A DNA stretch of 64,000 bases from Manduca sexta (Eukaryota; Arthropoda; Insecta; Lepidoptera; Sphingidae): contig NC_051120.1 of NCBI RefSeq assembly GCF_014839805.1, positions 2,914,001 to 2,978,000 on the forward strand, in the 5' to 3' direction. Each line of letters begins with the position of its first letter. Within the stretch, counting starts at the first letter, position 1. Under the pieces are notes generated by a model. It did not search any database. It was not told the DNA's origin and was given only the letters and a program-made list of their open reading frames with translations. Shown piece after piece: positions 28,501 to 43,500 of this stretch. A program made the translations under genes and the position numbers.

Positions 28501-31500
28501 TTTAAAAAATGATTTTGGAATCACTACATAGTATAAAACAAAGTCGCTTTCTCTGTCCCTATGTATGTATGCTTAAATCTTTAAAACTACGCAACGGATT
28601 TTGATGCGGTTTTTTTTTATAGAGTGATTCAAGAGGAAGGTTTATATGTATAATAACATCTATTAAATAGTGGAGAAATATTGCACCCCTGCAAAGCCGT
28701 GGCGGGTCGCTAGTATACAACAAAGGTCTTGTAAGGCTTTAAGGTATCGACTGCCTCGATGGTATAGTTGTAATTGAGTAGAAGCATTTTGAAGTTTATA
28801 ATTTCATATTTGAAGCTACTTTTTTGGCTGACTGTACATTAAACAATTTGCAGATCAGTTTTTGCTGGGATCGCCGGAGACGGTTATAGGTTCAATAAAT
28901 TTTAGACTATATTGCTATTTCCCATTAATTTACGATTTGAATTCGACCTCACAATTAAAATAAAGTTTCAATTCATAACATTTAGCTTCCAGCACACAAC
29001 TACGTCAAGCACATCGTATGTACATCTTCAAAATATTGTCCTTCAACACAATATAACCGTTCAATCCATTCTCCTTGACTTACGACTTCAAGCTTTGTTC
29101 TAGAACCATTATTACAGAATTGTAATTAAAACTGATGGCTCAATAGACAAATGCTTTCAATAATTACGGATAGGTTTAATGAAAAGAAATATCGTACATT
29201 CATATTTGCTTCGCAATTTTTATTTGTCAATGTTGACAGCCAATTGATAGAATATGATTTATTTAAAAATTGAATGCCCGTGATTACATATTGATTACGA
29301 ATGTGTACAGCCATTAATAATGACGTGAACCTACACCTCAAGGCAATAAAAAACCAAAGGCTCATGAGTTCAGGGCCTTAGATTAAGGTATGGTTGCTCT
29401 GAATATAGATCGTTTTGTTCGCATAATTTCGAACAAATTTTTTGAGAGAAACTGAACTTGTCGAATACCTTTGCCGGCCACACATACATACATAAACATA
29501 ACACTCTACAGCGACTGTTATCACTCATTCCACAATAAAATATAGAAAATAAACTGGTCGAACAGTATACTATCTTTCGACAATATGGTGCAGTATAGGC
29601 CTTAATTCGTGATAACATAGTATGAAATCTTTGTCAGTTCACCATTCGTGTATTTGAAAAAATGTTGTGAGATTTTTACCTTAGCCCGCTATTATTGCTA
29701 TTGATCATTTACACTGGTATCAGTTATCATGGAGGATTTAAGAGGAAGATTTAGGTGACAAGATTTTCGTAAAATAGAATTAAAAGAGAAAAGGAAAAAA
29801 AACTTTCAAGCGTGTGCAATTTATCTACTTTGTTTGAATATACCATAACCAAATCTAACATCGATGACTTATTTGTATCATAACTACGCGTTAAAATTCA
29901 TATTTCATAAATAAATAACGAATTATTTTAGTTTCATACATTTGTTGGTGGTATGATATATTTTATATCCGCTCGGATAGCGACTACCTTACACAATGTG
30001 TTAAAACCCGCCATAGTGGCCCACGTACGTGTGTCACATTCTAGGACCAGTCAGTGTATAAAACCAACAGGCCGGCATAATTATATCGACTACCAAAGGG
30101 TAATCATCTCTCGTCAGTCAACTTTCAATTGGTCCCCACTCTACTTACCATCAGGTGCATTGGACTCACTTTGACATGCTCGTGTAAATCTACAAAACGT
30201 GCAACAGAAAGATAATGTTAAACTAACTGGAATTACATTAAAATAATCACAAATGTTTACAATCGCAGCTAATTAAATTTTGACTTGTCTTCCAATAAAT
30301 TATGGCTATCGGTAGGTTTATGAAATAGCAATACTTCATTATTGAATTATAAAATATAGGTCAACTGCAAAGGGCTTGTAATAAGTCAAAACGGATTAAT
30401 ATTTAGTTGCAAAACGTTTGCAGAGAGCATTGGAAAGGCCCTAAACTACGTATACAAACTAAACATTATTAAATCACTACAAAGAATTGATATAAAAAAC
30501 TATTAAATTATAAACTGCAGTAATGACACTTAATACGCAATAGAAACAACAAAAAGTTGTGTTCAAGATCGTATTCCTCGAGAACTATAGGCGACATCTA
30601 TTATTTGTCACAGGAATAAGTATTGACGTACAGTACATGTTTTATCGCGATTGGTGGATTGTTCCCCTCCCTTTTACTCCACGAACGTTGTAACACACTT
30701 GATTTGATTTCTATTGTAACGACTAGGTTAATTTAAAAATTAGTAAATTCAAGTTCAAATATCCGAAGTTTATTCATTTATCCCACGAGCCAAAGTCCAA
30801 AATAAGTCTAAACCAGCATCAAGCCACAACATATGGTCCTTCTGCGCCAAATACATCAAGAATCAGCGACTTTTCGAGTTCAAGCACGTGGCAACTTGTG
30901 CTGAAGATACGCAATTTGGATGAATTTTGGACCAAGGACTGCCTAGAGGACAACGGAAGGACAAGTTTGCAGTGGAATCTGTGGCTGATTGGCGTTTCAT
31001 CGAGCATCGCACACAATTTGGTGGGGCCAATCATTCCTTTCTACCGTTACCTCCTATTCTGTTTGTGTAAAACTGTGCTAAATTAATTACAGTAAAAGTG
31101 CCGCACACAATTGTTGGGTGATTTGGACATCTACTCATTATCACAAAGGTGACATTGCCACTATCAGTGTAGTTCGGCGACCAGTTACTGTGAGTACCCT
31201 AATAAAAATAAAATTGTGATTATAATTTTTTTTCTAATATTTTCATAATTTAATTCGTTATGATGAAAAAAGAATAACAACCAAAAATGCAAATAGGTTC
31301 TAAACACAACTTTAAAGTAGACAAATCTGGGGCCTTATTCTCTATCCCGCTCGTTATTTTAACCGTGCGTAACAAGCACGTAACACAACGCATCATGTTT
31401 AGTACTATAGAAATTTGGCTTACAGAATACCATTCCACGCACATTTCTCGAAGATAACATGACACGGCCACGTTACGCGTTTACACTATCATACAGAATA

Positions 31501-34500
31501 AGGGCCCTGTTCCTGATATTGACACGAGACAAGTTACTTTTAGACAAAGCATTTAACAAGGTTGTTACAAGCACACGTGTTTTCATATTAAACGACATGT
31601 GTTTTCATACTTCCTTCAACATACAGGGGTGGTGAACATTTTTATTAAAGTACTTTTTTTAAATGTATATAGTATTTACGAAAATTATGAAATAAGTAAA
31701 TCCGGTTTAATAAGATGTGGGTTTTACCTTACAAGTACATTAATTAACACTTGTTAAAGTATACTACTTTATGTATTATGTATTTATAGCCCATCAAGCT
31801 TATTTTAATCCACTGACGTGATGTGATCGAGCCTATCAATAATTTTTTTCTTAGATACAAAACAACTTATACAAATTCTGGGCAACATACGCGTAGATGT
31901 TATAATCTAAGACGCCTAAAAATTATATACATAGGTAAATATTTAGATATTTTGTAATGTTAAACTTTAAATTTATGCATGCTGTGCCAACCTTTAAATA
32001 ATCATTACACTTACGCATAATAATTGTATTAAACTTCATATTTATATCAAAAGTATTGGCGTAAACAATTGTTCATCCAAATTAATAAATAATAAATAAA
32101 GATAATTATTTTAATCTCTATTTATGGCATGCGTACCAAAGGTTCACCAGCCCTATTCTACATAGTACAGAAGGTACACAAAATCATCACTACCGGGCTC
32201 TATGACCTTTCGTTTCATAACATAAAATGTTTTTTACTAAAACAATTGAAAGTGAGACTTGTAAGGTCACGTCATAATCTAATGTTCAAATGGATTGATG
32301 AATGAATGTACTATGGGCCTTTTTGTGCGGGTTAATTCATATTTTATCTACATTTGAGGGGTCATGCTAACAAAAAAGTGTTAAGAGTGAGTCATAATTG
32401 CGTACTAAGGGTTCTGTACTCAAATGTATGTTCATTATTATTTATTCGGATATTCGTACATCACTTTTTAATGAAAATTTAATCCACTACGAAATATTAC
32501 ATAGTATTTTCAATATTAGTAGGATAGCATTGAATGACGAAAATAAATAAAACGCACATTTGACTGCCTCGATGGCGTAGTCGTATTACGGTACGACTGC
32601 AGTGCTGAGATCTCGGGTTTGATATTCGGGTCGGGAAGTTATATTGGGTTTTTTGACTCAGTACCAGCTTGGAGTCTAGAATTTATGCATGATATGAAGA
32701 TAGGCTCACCCCCTATCACATCATGGGACGGAATACACACGGCTGAAAGTGAGTGCTAGACACGCCTTTGCATACCTCTTCGGAGATAAAAGGCGTGTGT
32801 GTATAATAATCATGATATTTTTATATCCAACTATCTTTTGCTCGCGGCTTCGTCCGCGTGAATGAGTTTTGCGGGATAATTTTTTTTCTGACTACTTGAT
32901 ATGTATCGTTATATTATGACCACAAATTACACAATCATTATAAATTGTAGCCTAGTTGTTATTCTGATGTATAACCAATATTACTGTAAAGTTTCATCCA
33001 AATCCGTTCAGTAGTTATTTCGTGAAAGAGGAACAAATATACATACATACATCCTCACAAACTTTCGCATTTATAATATTAGTAGGATTTGATATTATCT
33101 TGGACATTACAAGTGTACATTAAGTTAGTGTTGAATCGTGTGAATCTCCAATAATAATATACTTAACAAGGTCTCTATGGAAAAAACTAATCGTTCAATC
33201 AACAACTAATAAAATGATCTCTTGCACGTATCATTATTGCCACCAAGGATATGGCATGTGTAGAGTTACCATTGAATAAAATCGGCACAGGACAAAGTGA
33301 ATAACCATTACTCAAGTGAAATAAAAGAAATTCTCGTTGACATAGTATTAAAATGTTTTTTCAATAAATTAGAAATATTTTTTAATGATGTAAGAATCTT
33401 TTTTGTATTCACATTTTTCAAAAACGTTTTTTTATGATTAAAAAAAGGCTTTTCTAAATACGTCTTAAACGTTGCCATTGACAATTAAAATTAGGACAAA
33501 TCCGAGGAAATATGGTCGACTGGCAACCCTACATAACTATAGTTTAGCACATTATCGGTATTGTCTGTCCGTGCGGTGTTACTACATAATTACTGCATTC
33601 GTACGTTGTAAATTGTTAGTTGTTTTGTTAGTAATTTATGTTCATATATTTATCCTAGATACATAGTTTGTTTATTTGATACGATAATATTTCTCAGTAT
33701 ATGTATTTGTAGGTTGTTTCATAACGTGAGATAGCATAGATTAACTATGAAATAATCTTACTACACACACACACGCATTTGTCCCCAAAAGGGTATGCAG
33801 AGGCGCAACCAGGGCACCCGCTTTTCGCCAAGTGTATTCCATCCCATGATGTGATAGGGGGCGACCACAAATTCTAGATTCCTCGCTGATACTGTACGGA
33901 AAAACCTAAATATCACTTTGCCCGACCTGGGATTCGAACCCAGGACCTCAAAGCGCTGCCGTACCGCGCATACAGTACAACTACGCCGCCGAAGCATAAG
34001 CTTATTATATTACTAATATTATGCAAAAGTTTGTTAACATATTTGAATGCTTGTTAGAAGTAAACGCCGAAATAGCTGAACGGATTTTAAACTTTTTTTA
34101 TCTTGAATCTTAATACTTAATGATTATTTTAATTATAAACGATGGTGGACTAAGGCCTAATCCCTCTCAGTAGTAGAGGAGGCCCGTGCTCAGCAATGGG
34201 CAAGTATATAATACAGGGCTGATATTATTATTATATATTATATTTTAATTATATATCCTAGTACAGCAAGCTTTAAAATTAATCACATCAAAATACTTTA
34301 ATTGAAACTCGGCGAACAGGAATATGTAGCCAGCGTTCAGCACAATTGCAAAATGTTATTTTTTCGCAGGAAAACACGCTTTATCGCAACCGTGACCTGG
34401 GGGGTAAAAGGAACGGTTATGTAATATGTTCGTTACACCGGTCTTACGGCCTAATGTCGACACTCCGGAGTATGCAAAACCCTACCAATAACTAGACTAA

Positions 34501-37500
34501 ATCCCAAGATAGCATGTACGAGAGTAACTTAACTCACACTTAACATTTAACTTATCACCAAGTTAACACTTAAGTACATGCACATAATGTATGCGCGCAC
34601 GGACGGTAATCCAATTAGTGTTTGGTGCTGTGTCACATTAACATTAATTTAAATTTTAAATTATTCACAAATTACTTAGTAACTTGTTACGGGCCGACAG
34701 GTGAGATCGATCCGATTGATACGTTTGTTTTGTAAACAAATGTGGGGTTGCTGATAACTTGAGTTTGATATTTGTTGACTCATGTAACGCTGATGGTAAA
34801 TTAATGGAAAAAATTTACGCACTTGTTAAAACGTAGCTTGCTCAAGGGGCTCTTTATCAAATTTTGTTGGTCGCCCTTCAGGTCAGTGTGAACTTTTGGG
34901 CACATTCATAGTTTACTGTGACTATAGAAATTCTAACTTATAATGTATCCGTAATCGTTGATGGCTCATCCTCTCCTAGTAGCTGTCCTGAGCCGAGGTT
35001 CGTAACCCGTTATTGTGTTGCCAGTATGATCGCTTAATTTTTTCAAAGGTTGCCTAAATCGCTCAACGGAAAATCCATTATGTTTATATAAGTCGACCCT
35101 TGTCAGGCTAACAAACGTAACATCAGGTTAAAAAAAGAAATGTATTGATTATATGTAATACATATAAATAACTATCCGTATCTGAATTGGCTCTATGACT
35201 ATGTAAGCATCGCATTGATTGTAACTAAATCAATGTAGGTATGGGCCAAGAAGAAGAGATGGTCCGACCAGATCTCCGAACAGCTGGAGATCCTCATCAG
35301 CACTGCCTTTCATCAGGCGATGGATCGTATTAAGTAGGAACACATTTCGAAACGCAGAAGGAGTCACGATCGTCTGTCGTGGGGCAACGATTAAGAGGAA
35401 GAATGGTCCTAGAGGGTCTCTTAAAGTTGGAAGCCCTTTATTATCTTTAACTGACGCGGTGGTATCTGCGTCCCTAATTAAGACGAAGCTTAAAGGCATT
35501 TATTCCAATAATTTGACAGCAGTATTTGAAATTTTTTCAAACAATACTGTAATGTTTACTAACATAGTTTGTATATTTTATTCTAGCTATAATAAGCGTT
35601 GGTATTAACTTTAATGTAGCTCCAGAATTAAGATCCATATCTATCGATAAAGTTGCCATTTTTGTTGACTGTTTTACATTACCATACTTATTACTTACGT
35701 AAAATGAAGGGTTTGAAAATTGGAACATATCTATTATATTTCTTAATAAACATTTTTCTTAGCATAGTGTTGTTAAACTTTTTCATAATTCGTTTTGGGA
35801 TTAATTTATTTACTTCTAAGACGTATAAATAGAACTGTTAATTACAAGTCTAAGATTTATAAATAGTTAATTCATTAATCAGTTATTACATTACGGTTCT
35901 CTGTAATACTAATTAACTTGTATCGGTTTAATTAATAACAAACAATGCTTCATTAACATATAAGTAAAGATACAATTAGAAAAAAAATGTGAGTAAAGAC
36001 CTACCTTTAATAAAATTAATACACATTACTATAAAAGGTATATAGAATACATACTATTTTTTATATTATTAAACAAAGTCCCTTCGCCGCGTCTGTCTGT
36101 CTGAACGCGAAATTTAAAACAATATAATTTCAATGAAATTTGGTATGTTTGTGAAAAAAACTCTCACGCGGTCGAGGCCGCGAGCAAAATCTAGTAAAAA
36201 TTTAAATTCAAAAGTTTGGATGTTTGTTACTCAATCTCACCAGACCCGCTAAACGGATTTGGATGAAATTTTACACAGAGATAGATTACAGACTAGCATA
36301 TTATTTAGTCTACTTTTCCCGAAAAAAACGGACTTTTATCCCGGAAAAAATCATTGAATGGGCGAAGTCGCGAGCACAAGTTAGTTTTCTATATGTCGAA
36401 AGCTGCTCACGGCTATTCAGAGCTTTGGAATTAAAGTTCTACGTAGTTCTTTGTTTTCTAAAGCTCTCTACACACTAAGCCTACTCACCTGGCGCGTTGG
36501 CATAGATAGACGATTTTATTGTCGAGTTAGTTGACGGTCTATCATTCAGTTACAAGTGGGAAAACTTGGTCGGCTATGAAGTCGCAGGTTAGGATCCGCA
36601 TTGAAGCTCCAGCTTAGCGATTGATACGTCAGCGAGGAGTTGACGCAGAAGCTAGTCTCCAACATCATTGTATTAAAACTGCTATTGAATTAAAACTGCT
36701 AATATTAAGACTCTAGGTCATCATGTCGGCGGATTTGGTGTGCAAGCGCATTATACATATGTAAAGACTATTGACAATTTAATAGGATATCATAATATAT
36801 AGGTCAAATATCAAACATGTAGATTCTATTCACATTAACTAATAACAAACATGACCTTACAGGATTTATGTTTGAAACTGATATGTGTTTATTCAAGTTG
36901 CATCGGTTAAGGAAAATACGGTGGGAAATTCGCGTCATTAAAATATATTGGTTTTATCTAATGCAACTGGCAATAAAACTGTTCAGTGCATTTAATAAGA
37001 AACAAAATAATTTCGATATTTGTAATTTTTTTACTGGTCACAGCTTCGCAAGCCTTAAATTTGTGTCTTATTATAGAAATCCTACTGTTAACGCTTCGGA
37101 ATAATAGTAGTTCATAATGCTCATAGGGCATAGTTTATCACGCCCAATTTCATGCCAATCCGTTTAACAGTTTCTAAATTTAATTTTAACAAACATTTTC
37201 ACCAATACTCGTATTCATATCATTAGTAAAAATAAGAAGTTATATAAACCCCAATTGTCACGTTTGGCATAAAAGAAAAATCATCCCTATAATAATCGAC
37301 TCCTTAAATTCGACTGCAATCAATATTCATATATATTGCACCTTTTCCTTTGGAATAAATATTCATAGCCTACCCACATTCAACTTTGTCCTTACTTTCG
37401 TAATTTTCAGTAGGCGTTACTAACACCTGTAAACGATCAACGAACTAAGCACCCGCGGGTATTGGCAACCGTTTAAGCTTACGAGCTTACTATTAAGTCG

Positions 37501-40500
37501 TACACATGAGCCATTGTCCGCCGAGGCCAAGGACCAGCTGGGTTTCTAATGTGTCGCAATGAAAGTTTAAAGTTCAGTTTTTGTGTAATTTGACTAGTTG
37601 ATAAGATCTAATTGCAGAGTTGTGACGTGATTAATTAGGAAGGAAGTTGTGTTTGTAATTTATATTACAACAGGAATTAAAGCGAGTAAATAAATATTAT
37701 TTTATAATATTAAAACAAACATGATTTGTATCTAGTCGTAATACATTTATTGCTTATTCCATAATTAAATTTAATATTATAAATTGTTTTAAATCTATAA
37801 AGGAAATTTGCATACGAGATTCAGTCTTCATAAATACAACCAGCAGTGTGCAAGTCCTGATTACCGGCTTTAATAATACTGTGACCAGTTGAATTATCTC
37901 CTAGGTTATATAACACATAGTTTTTTAAGGTAACGCGCGTAGTGTGCTACCAACACTCTGTATTAAGTTTGCTATTTACAAATTAAGCGATTCGCCTGTT
38001 ATTTCTATCAGTCAATAATAATAATAATATCGGCCAGTATTACATACTGTCTCAGTGCTGGGTACCGGCCTCCTCTACTGCTAAGAGGGATTAGGCCTCA
38101 GTTCACCCCGCTAGTTTAGTGCGGATTGGTAGACTTCACACACCCTCAAAATTCCCATAGAGAACTTTTCAAGTATGCAAGTTTTCCTCACGACGGTTTC
38201 CTTCACCGTTAAAGCAAGCGATAATTCACGACGAATACACACATGTTTTATTCAATAAAAACATATTTTTTTTAGGAACGTCAGAGGTGTGTGCCCATTT
38301 GATTTGAATTTACGGACATTCGTTTCGGCATTCTATGAGTTAAATAAAAAAATAGATTCATAACTAGGTACATAGTAGAAATGCGAATTGCGCAACGTAA
38401 CAGTGACACACATACGCCAAGATTTATTGCAACGCCTGCTCACTATTATTACACGAGTACTTGTTTTACAATTGAATATTATTTTAATAAATATAGTTTG
38501 TGTTTTATGTCTGTATCATTGTTGTAACCTTGGATGTAGTGTTCTCTGTACTGTTGCTAAACGAAAATTGATTTTATGTTATTTGAATTAAGGGTTTTGA
38601 GTAGTTATGATAGTTTCTAACTTCCTATTATAAAAATGGATTTAACCTTGGTGTAAAAGCAGTTCACTCGTTTGCATCTCTGCCTAACTCAAGGCATAAA
38701 AGCATGAGGTTATTTTATATCTTCTATAAGGCAATATTGTGATATTTGTTGAGCTATAAGCTTTGTGAAACTGGGATAGTGGCGTAAACTGCGAGTGCCA
38801 TGGTTGCCTTTCTGTATTTTGAAGTTAACTTAAGTTTATATTTTATGTAAATTTAAATAAAGTAATTAATAGTATAACGAAGATGAAATAGATTAAAATC
38901 TATCAAGCAGTACTACGTTAGCGTATTGAACCATGTTTTCCGGAAGAAATACGCATTATCGGTACCACCAGATAAGTGAGTGGAGTGGAGGCCTCAAGTC
39001 TTAGTTATAGTGGTTTCTCGTGCCCAGTAGCATGTAACTTATTATAATACAGAACTGTATTGTTATATAACGCACGGAATATCACAATGTCACGTGTGTT
39101 GGTAGGAATGCGTGGGAAGACCCCATTAGATACTCGAATGATCTGGAAAAGGTCAGAAATTCCATGCAGCTGATCGAGGAATGTAGCATATAGATTTTTC
39201 TTATTATTTAACGATGTTGTACTTAGAGTTTTCATAAGTTGATGGTTTGGTTTAAAGTCTAAAGAACTCAAAGCAATTAACGTAATGATTTCTTATGTTT
39301 ACGCGAATGTGAAACATAAAAATAATACTACTTTGGCGGACTAGACAGTCCCCCCCGTCACCACGAAGGCTGCAAAGTCATCGAAACGTCAAGAGAAAAT
39401 CATAATATAAAATCCGCGAAATAGTTTTATTTCAATCAACATTAAATTAAATTCGTTTATTGTGTACAACCATACTAGTATCGGATTACGATCATAAGTG
39501 GCTATTAGATGTATAAACTTCTATCGGTGTTAGAAACCTTCGGCAAATTTGCCCAAAATCCATGGCTCTTGGGCAGACTCATCCAGGTATATTACAAAGA
39601 AAACAGAGAATATTAACCACAACCGAGCAATCGCTTCTCACAGATTCAACATAATACATCCACTTTGCAACTTTGTAGACGAAATGTAAAGGAGTTTGCT
39701 TTGTTATCCAGCAATCAGTCCATTAGCACGTTCATCCACTAAAGGATAATCTCCTTGAAATCAATATGGCCTTGATACAAAAGGAGGAACGTAAGGAAAT
39801 ACATAACATTCCTTAGTCTCTCGATTTCTTGGTGATCTTCGGTCAAGCGAGTCTCCAAGTGATGTAGTTACCCCTGCTGACGAATTCACTTATTCATTAT
39901 CGAAAGAATTCTTTGGACCTGATCGATTCACCTACTCAATATTTGGAATAATTCTTTGAATCTTAGAGGTTTATGTCTCGTAGATTCAAGATAAAAAAAA
40001 ATTGTACCTCTTCAAGGTCTATATGATTACTTTTTACGTGTCAACTATATATTAGTGTTTCTAAATTCTCTCCAAGTATCAGCTTCGGATTTTGTCGAAG
40101 TGGACTTCGAGGAGTCGTAGAAAGGTTACGACAAGGAGGAAGAAAATACCCATGTCAAAGCTGGTACATTCGGGATCCAAACAAAATTAGCTGCAGCACA
40201 AATGAACATAACAAAAACCAAACAAGTGCGAGTTGCACTTGCGCACCGACGGTTTCTTACAAACTTGTTCAAACGCGACAAACTTTGCCGGTCGCGCCCT
40301 AGACACAGTTATTACACCAACCGCAAATAATAAGTTTGTAGTAGCTTGTTTATTTGATTTTTATGTTGTTAAAGTATACATTTTCGGTATTTCTTTACAT
40401 GCTGTATAAGACAAAATAAATTATAAATTTCATGATTGTAGGTCAAAAGGAAGTAGGTTTTGATTCGCCTGTGACATTACAAAACGTGTGACATACACAG

Positions 40501-43500
40501 TCATATCTTTTGATGCCGTTGACTTACAAATTTTATAGTACCACAGCTAAAAGATACTGTAGAGCCGAGTATTTGATATAAATTTCAACTTGATACCACT
40601 ACGAGTTCCTGACAAAAAGGGTCTTGACAAATATATAACCATGAAAGTCATCCTATAAAGGTTTCTTATGACGTACGGATCGCTAAACAGAACTCAAAAC
40701 CTATTCCCAATCTCAGAATGAATAGATAACAGCAGCCACCTTGACGGTGGTCAGAAATAACTCGCATACAGTTTGCGACACGCGTCCGAGCACCGGCACG
40801 AATTGGACGATTGACGTTAATTGTGCAGCCTTTGTTGGCGGCACTTATGATGTCTCCTTGGCTCTGACGTTGATGATTCGAAGTTCAAGTTGGTTTCTTT
40901 GATTATTATGTTTGGTAATGATGATAATGTTCAGTGATTATTTACTGTTATGAACCTATAATGTTTGTTTATGAAATTTTATTTATTAATCTTCAAGGGA
41001 TTTGTGTCATGATTATTTCACACCCTACTGTACATAGAAAAAATGGACCTTAAGCAGTTGGGTGAAAATATAAACTAAAAAAATCTGGTTTATGAAATTC
41101 TACATTAAACTTAGTTCTTCTAGTAGTAGGTTTAAAAAAAATCACATATATTAACATTAATATACAAACAAGATCTCACAGTACCAATATTTTTAAACAC
41201 ATTTTTTAATAAAATACACCAGTAAGTCAACTAATTAACCCAAATTGAAGATGCTACAATTTAAAATACCGATTCATCCATTTACAAGTTAATTGACCGT
41301 AAAAAGAAACAGCACATGTTAGTTCCCATGGAGGTATGCAAAAATTGTTGAGAAAATACCACGGCCGCTTGCGTGGCTGATAATTCGCCGGGCGGGTAAT
41401 TTCAGCTTTTAGACTATAACACTGGGTATTGTAATTGACTTACTGTATGGGGTTTGCGCATCGCCTTAGTGATCTTGGACGAGATTTTTGTAAATATAAA
41501 TTTTATACTCGCTGATACTACTATACTGTCTCGGTGGCGTAATTGTACTGCATGCGCGGTACGACAGCGCCCTAAGGTTCGAATCCCGGGTCGAGCAAAG
41601 TGATATTTGGGTTTTTCTGCTCAGTATCAGCTCGGAGTCTTGAATTTGTGCCCGATATGGCGATAGGCTCGCCCCCTATCACAACGGGACGGAACACAAT
41701 TGGCGGAAAGTGGGTGCCTTGGCTGCGCCTCTGCATACCCCTTCAGGAATAAATGTGTGATATTGTGTGTGTGTGTATTCGCTGATAGCAAAGAATTGAT
41801 CAGAAACAGAACAGCAGACCTTGTTTTATAAAACCTTTATGGCTTGTTATAGGTAGGCAAAGAGATATATAATAACGTAATTTGTATGTTCAATTGGACA
41901 TGAAGAATTGAAGAATTTCTTAAAGTAAAATCACTTATAAAAGTTTAAAACCTAACTATACCCAATACTTGTTCCTTCTATAAGTGAGTACATATAGCAT
42001 CTTACAAAGGAATGTATAAACGCTTCATAAATATCGCAGCTAGCCCATCGATAGCCAAGTCAGCTGAGTTAGCTGGAAATAAAACTACATAGCGAACCAT
42101 TGAAAACTGAGGGATCATTGAGAAGCAAATTCTGCCAGCAAAATCATATGCAAACTGCGATTCCCACGATCCGTGCGTGGACAATCGACCGTTTATCGAC
42201 TCAGCGCGTCCCTATTCTGTATCGATTAATAATCGATAAAAATACAAGCGATACCTACAGTTTATTTATAATGCTTTCTGCAGAAGTTTTCAAATTAAAC
42301 ATGAATGCATTTGGAGATTATTGATTTTGTTCGCTTACAATCGATATTAATTTACGTCCCGCAGATTAGTAGTTACTACTTTATACTCACAAATATTTAT
42401 TCATAAAAAAAACTTGTGAACGCGTAATTAAACGTAATTTTATTATTTTAAATAACTTAGCCTTGACTGATTGGTGCAATTTCGAGTCCATAAAATCAAT
42501 TATGCATCAAAATGATTGCACATTTAAATTTTTCACGGATGGTTTAAAAACTATTGGTATGTCGTAACAGGTGTATTTCGTGTTGTTTTTCTTTGATTAA
42601 TAGCCTCTAATTAGTTGTATATAAATGACTACGTTTATTAACAATGTTTACATAATTGAAAAATTCGAACAATGAGCAATATCAAATTTAATGAAATCAT
42701 CGTTTTATTTGAAAGTTAATGGTTCTTATCATTTATATTAGAAACACAAAAGAAGTAATAAAACATAATCTAAATTGTACAAAATATATGTCTGTATCCT
42801 TTAACGATACGAATATTAATCATAATTTAAATCTTATCGATGTTTTCAATCATTCAGATTACAGAATAGGGATGTGAGTGAAGAGTATCGTGCGATACGC
42901 GGTATGAATCGGTAGTCCTGAGAATCTCTTCGAAATGCTAGTACGCTGGGCTTACATGGAGATAGGAAATGCCAGGGATTTTTCAGTGTAGTGATAAATA
43001 CTTTAAGATGATAAATAAAAATGTTAGATTACTAGCAGATGTGATATTTTTTTTTGTATTCGATTAAGTGAACATATATATTTTTGAATATCTTGACTCC
43101 TATTTTGTTGTTATTCATTGAAGTCTTTGCTTGATGGTACTGAGATCTCGCATACTAGTCAGACTGGATAAGCACTTTGCAAAGAATTGTGTGCGAACAT
43201 TTTTTGTTTACGTTCACAAAAAATAAGACTGGCCATTTTAAGATGATCTTTTCAAAACACGAGGACTAATATCTGATGTTACAGAATAACATGCGCATTA
43301 CAGTGCAACGTAGTATTCTGTCAATATTATCACTTTTTTTTTTATCTTTTGTACTAGTTTTGCTTTTAATTTGATATTACGGTATTTTTAATATTTGTCA
43401 GTGTAAACTTTACTGGTCTATGTTTTAGTCATAAAGTCATTAATGTTATAAATATAATTGTTTTGTTTTTTTCCAAATATAATAAAATAAATATAAGTCA

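Noticed and set aside
33763..33996. tRNA gene
   Set aside because: A and B boxes are present but belong to the head of a dispersed SINE with the same body at many positions; no cloverleaf-complete tRNA was seen.
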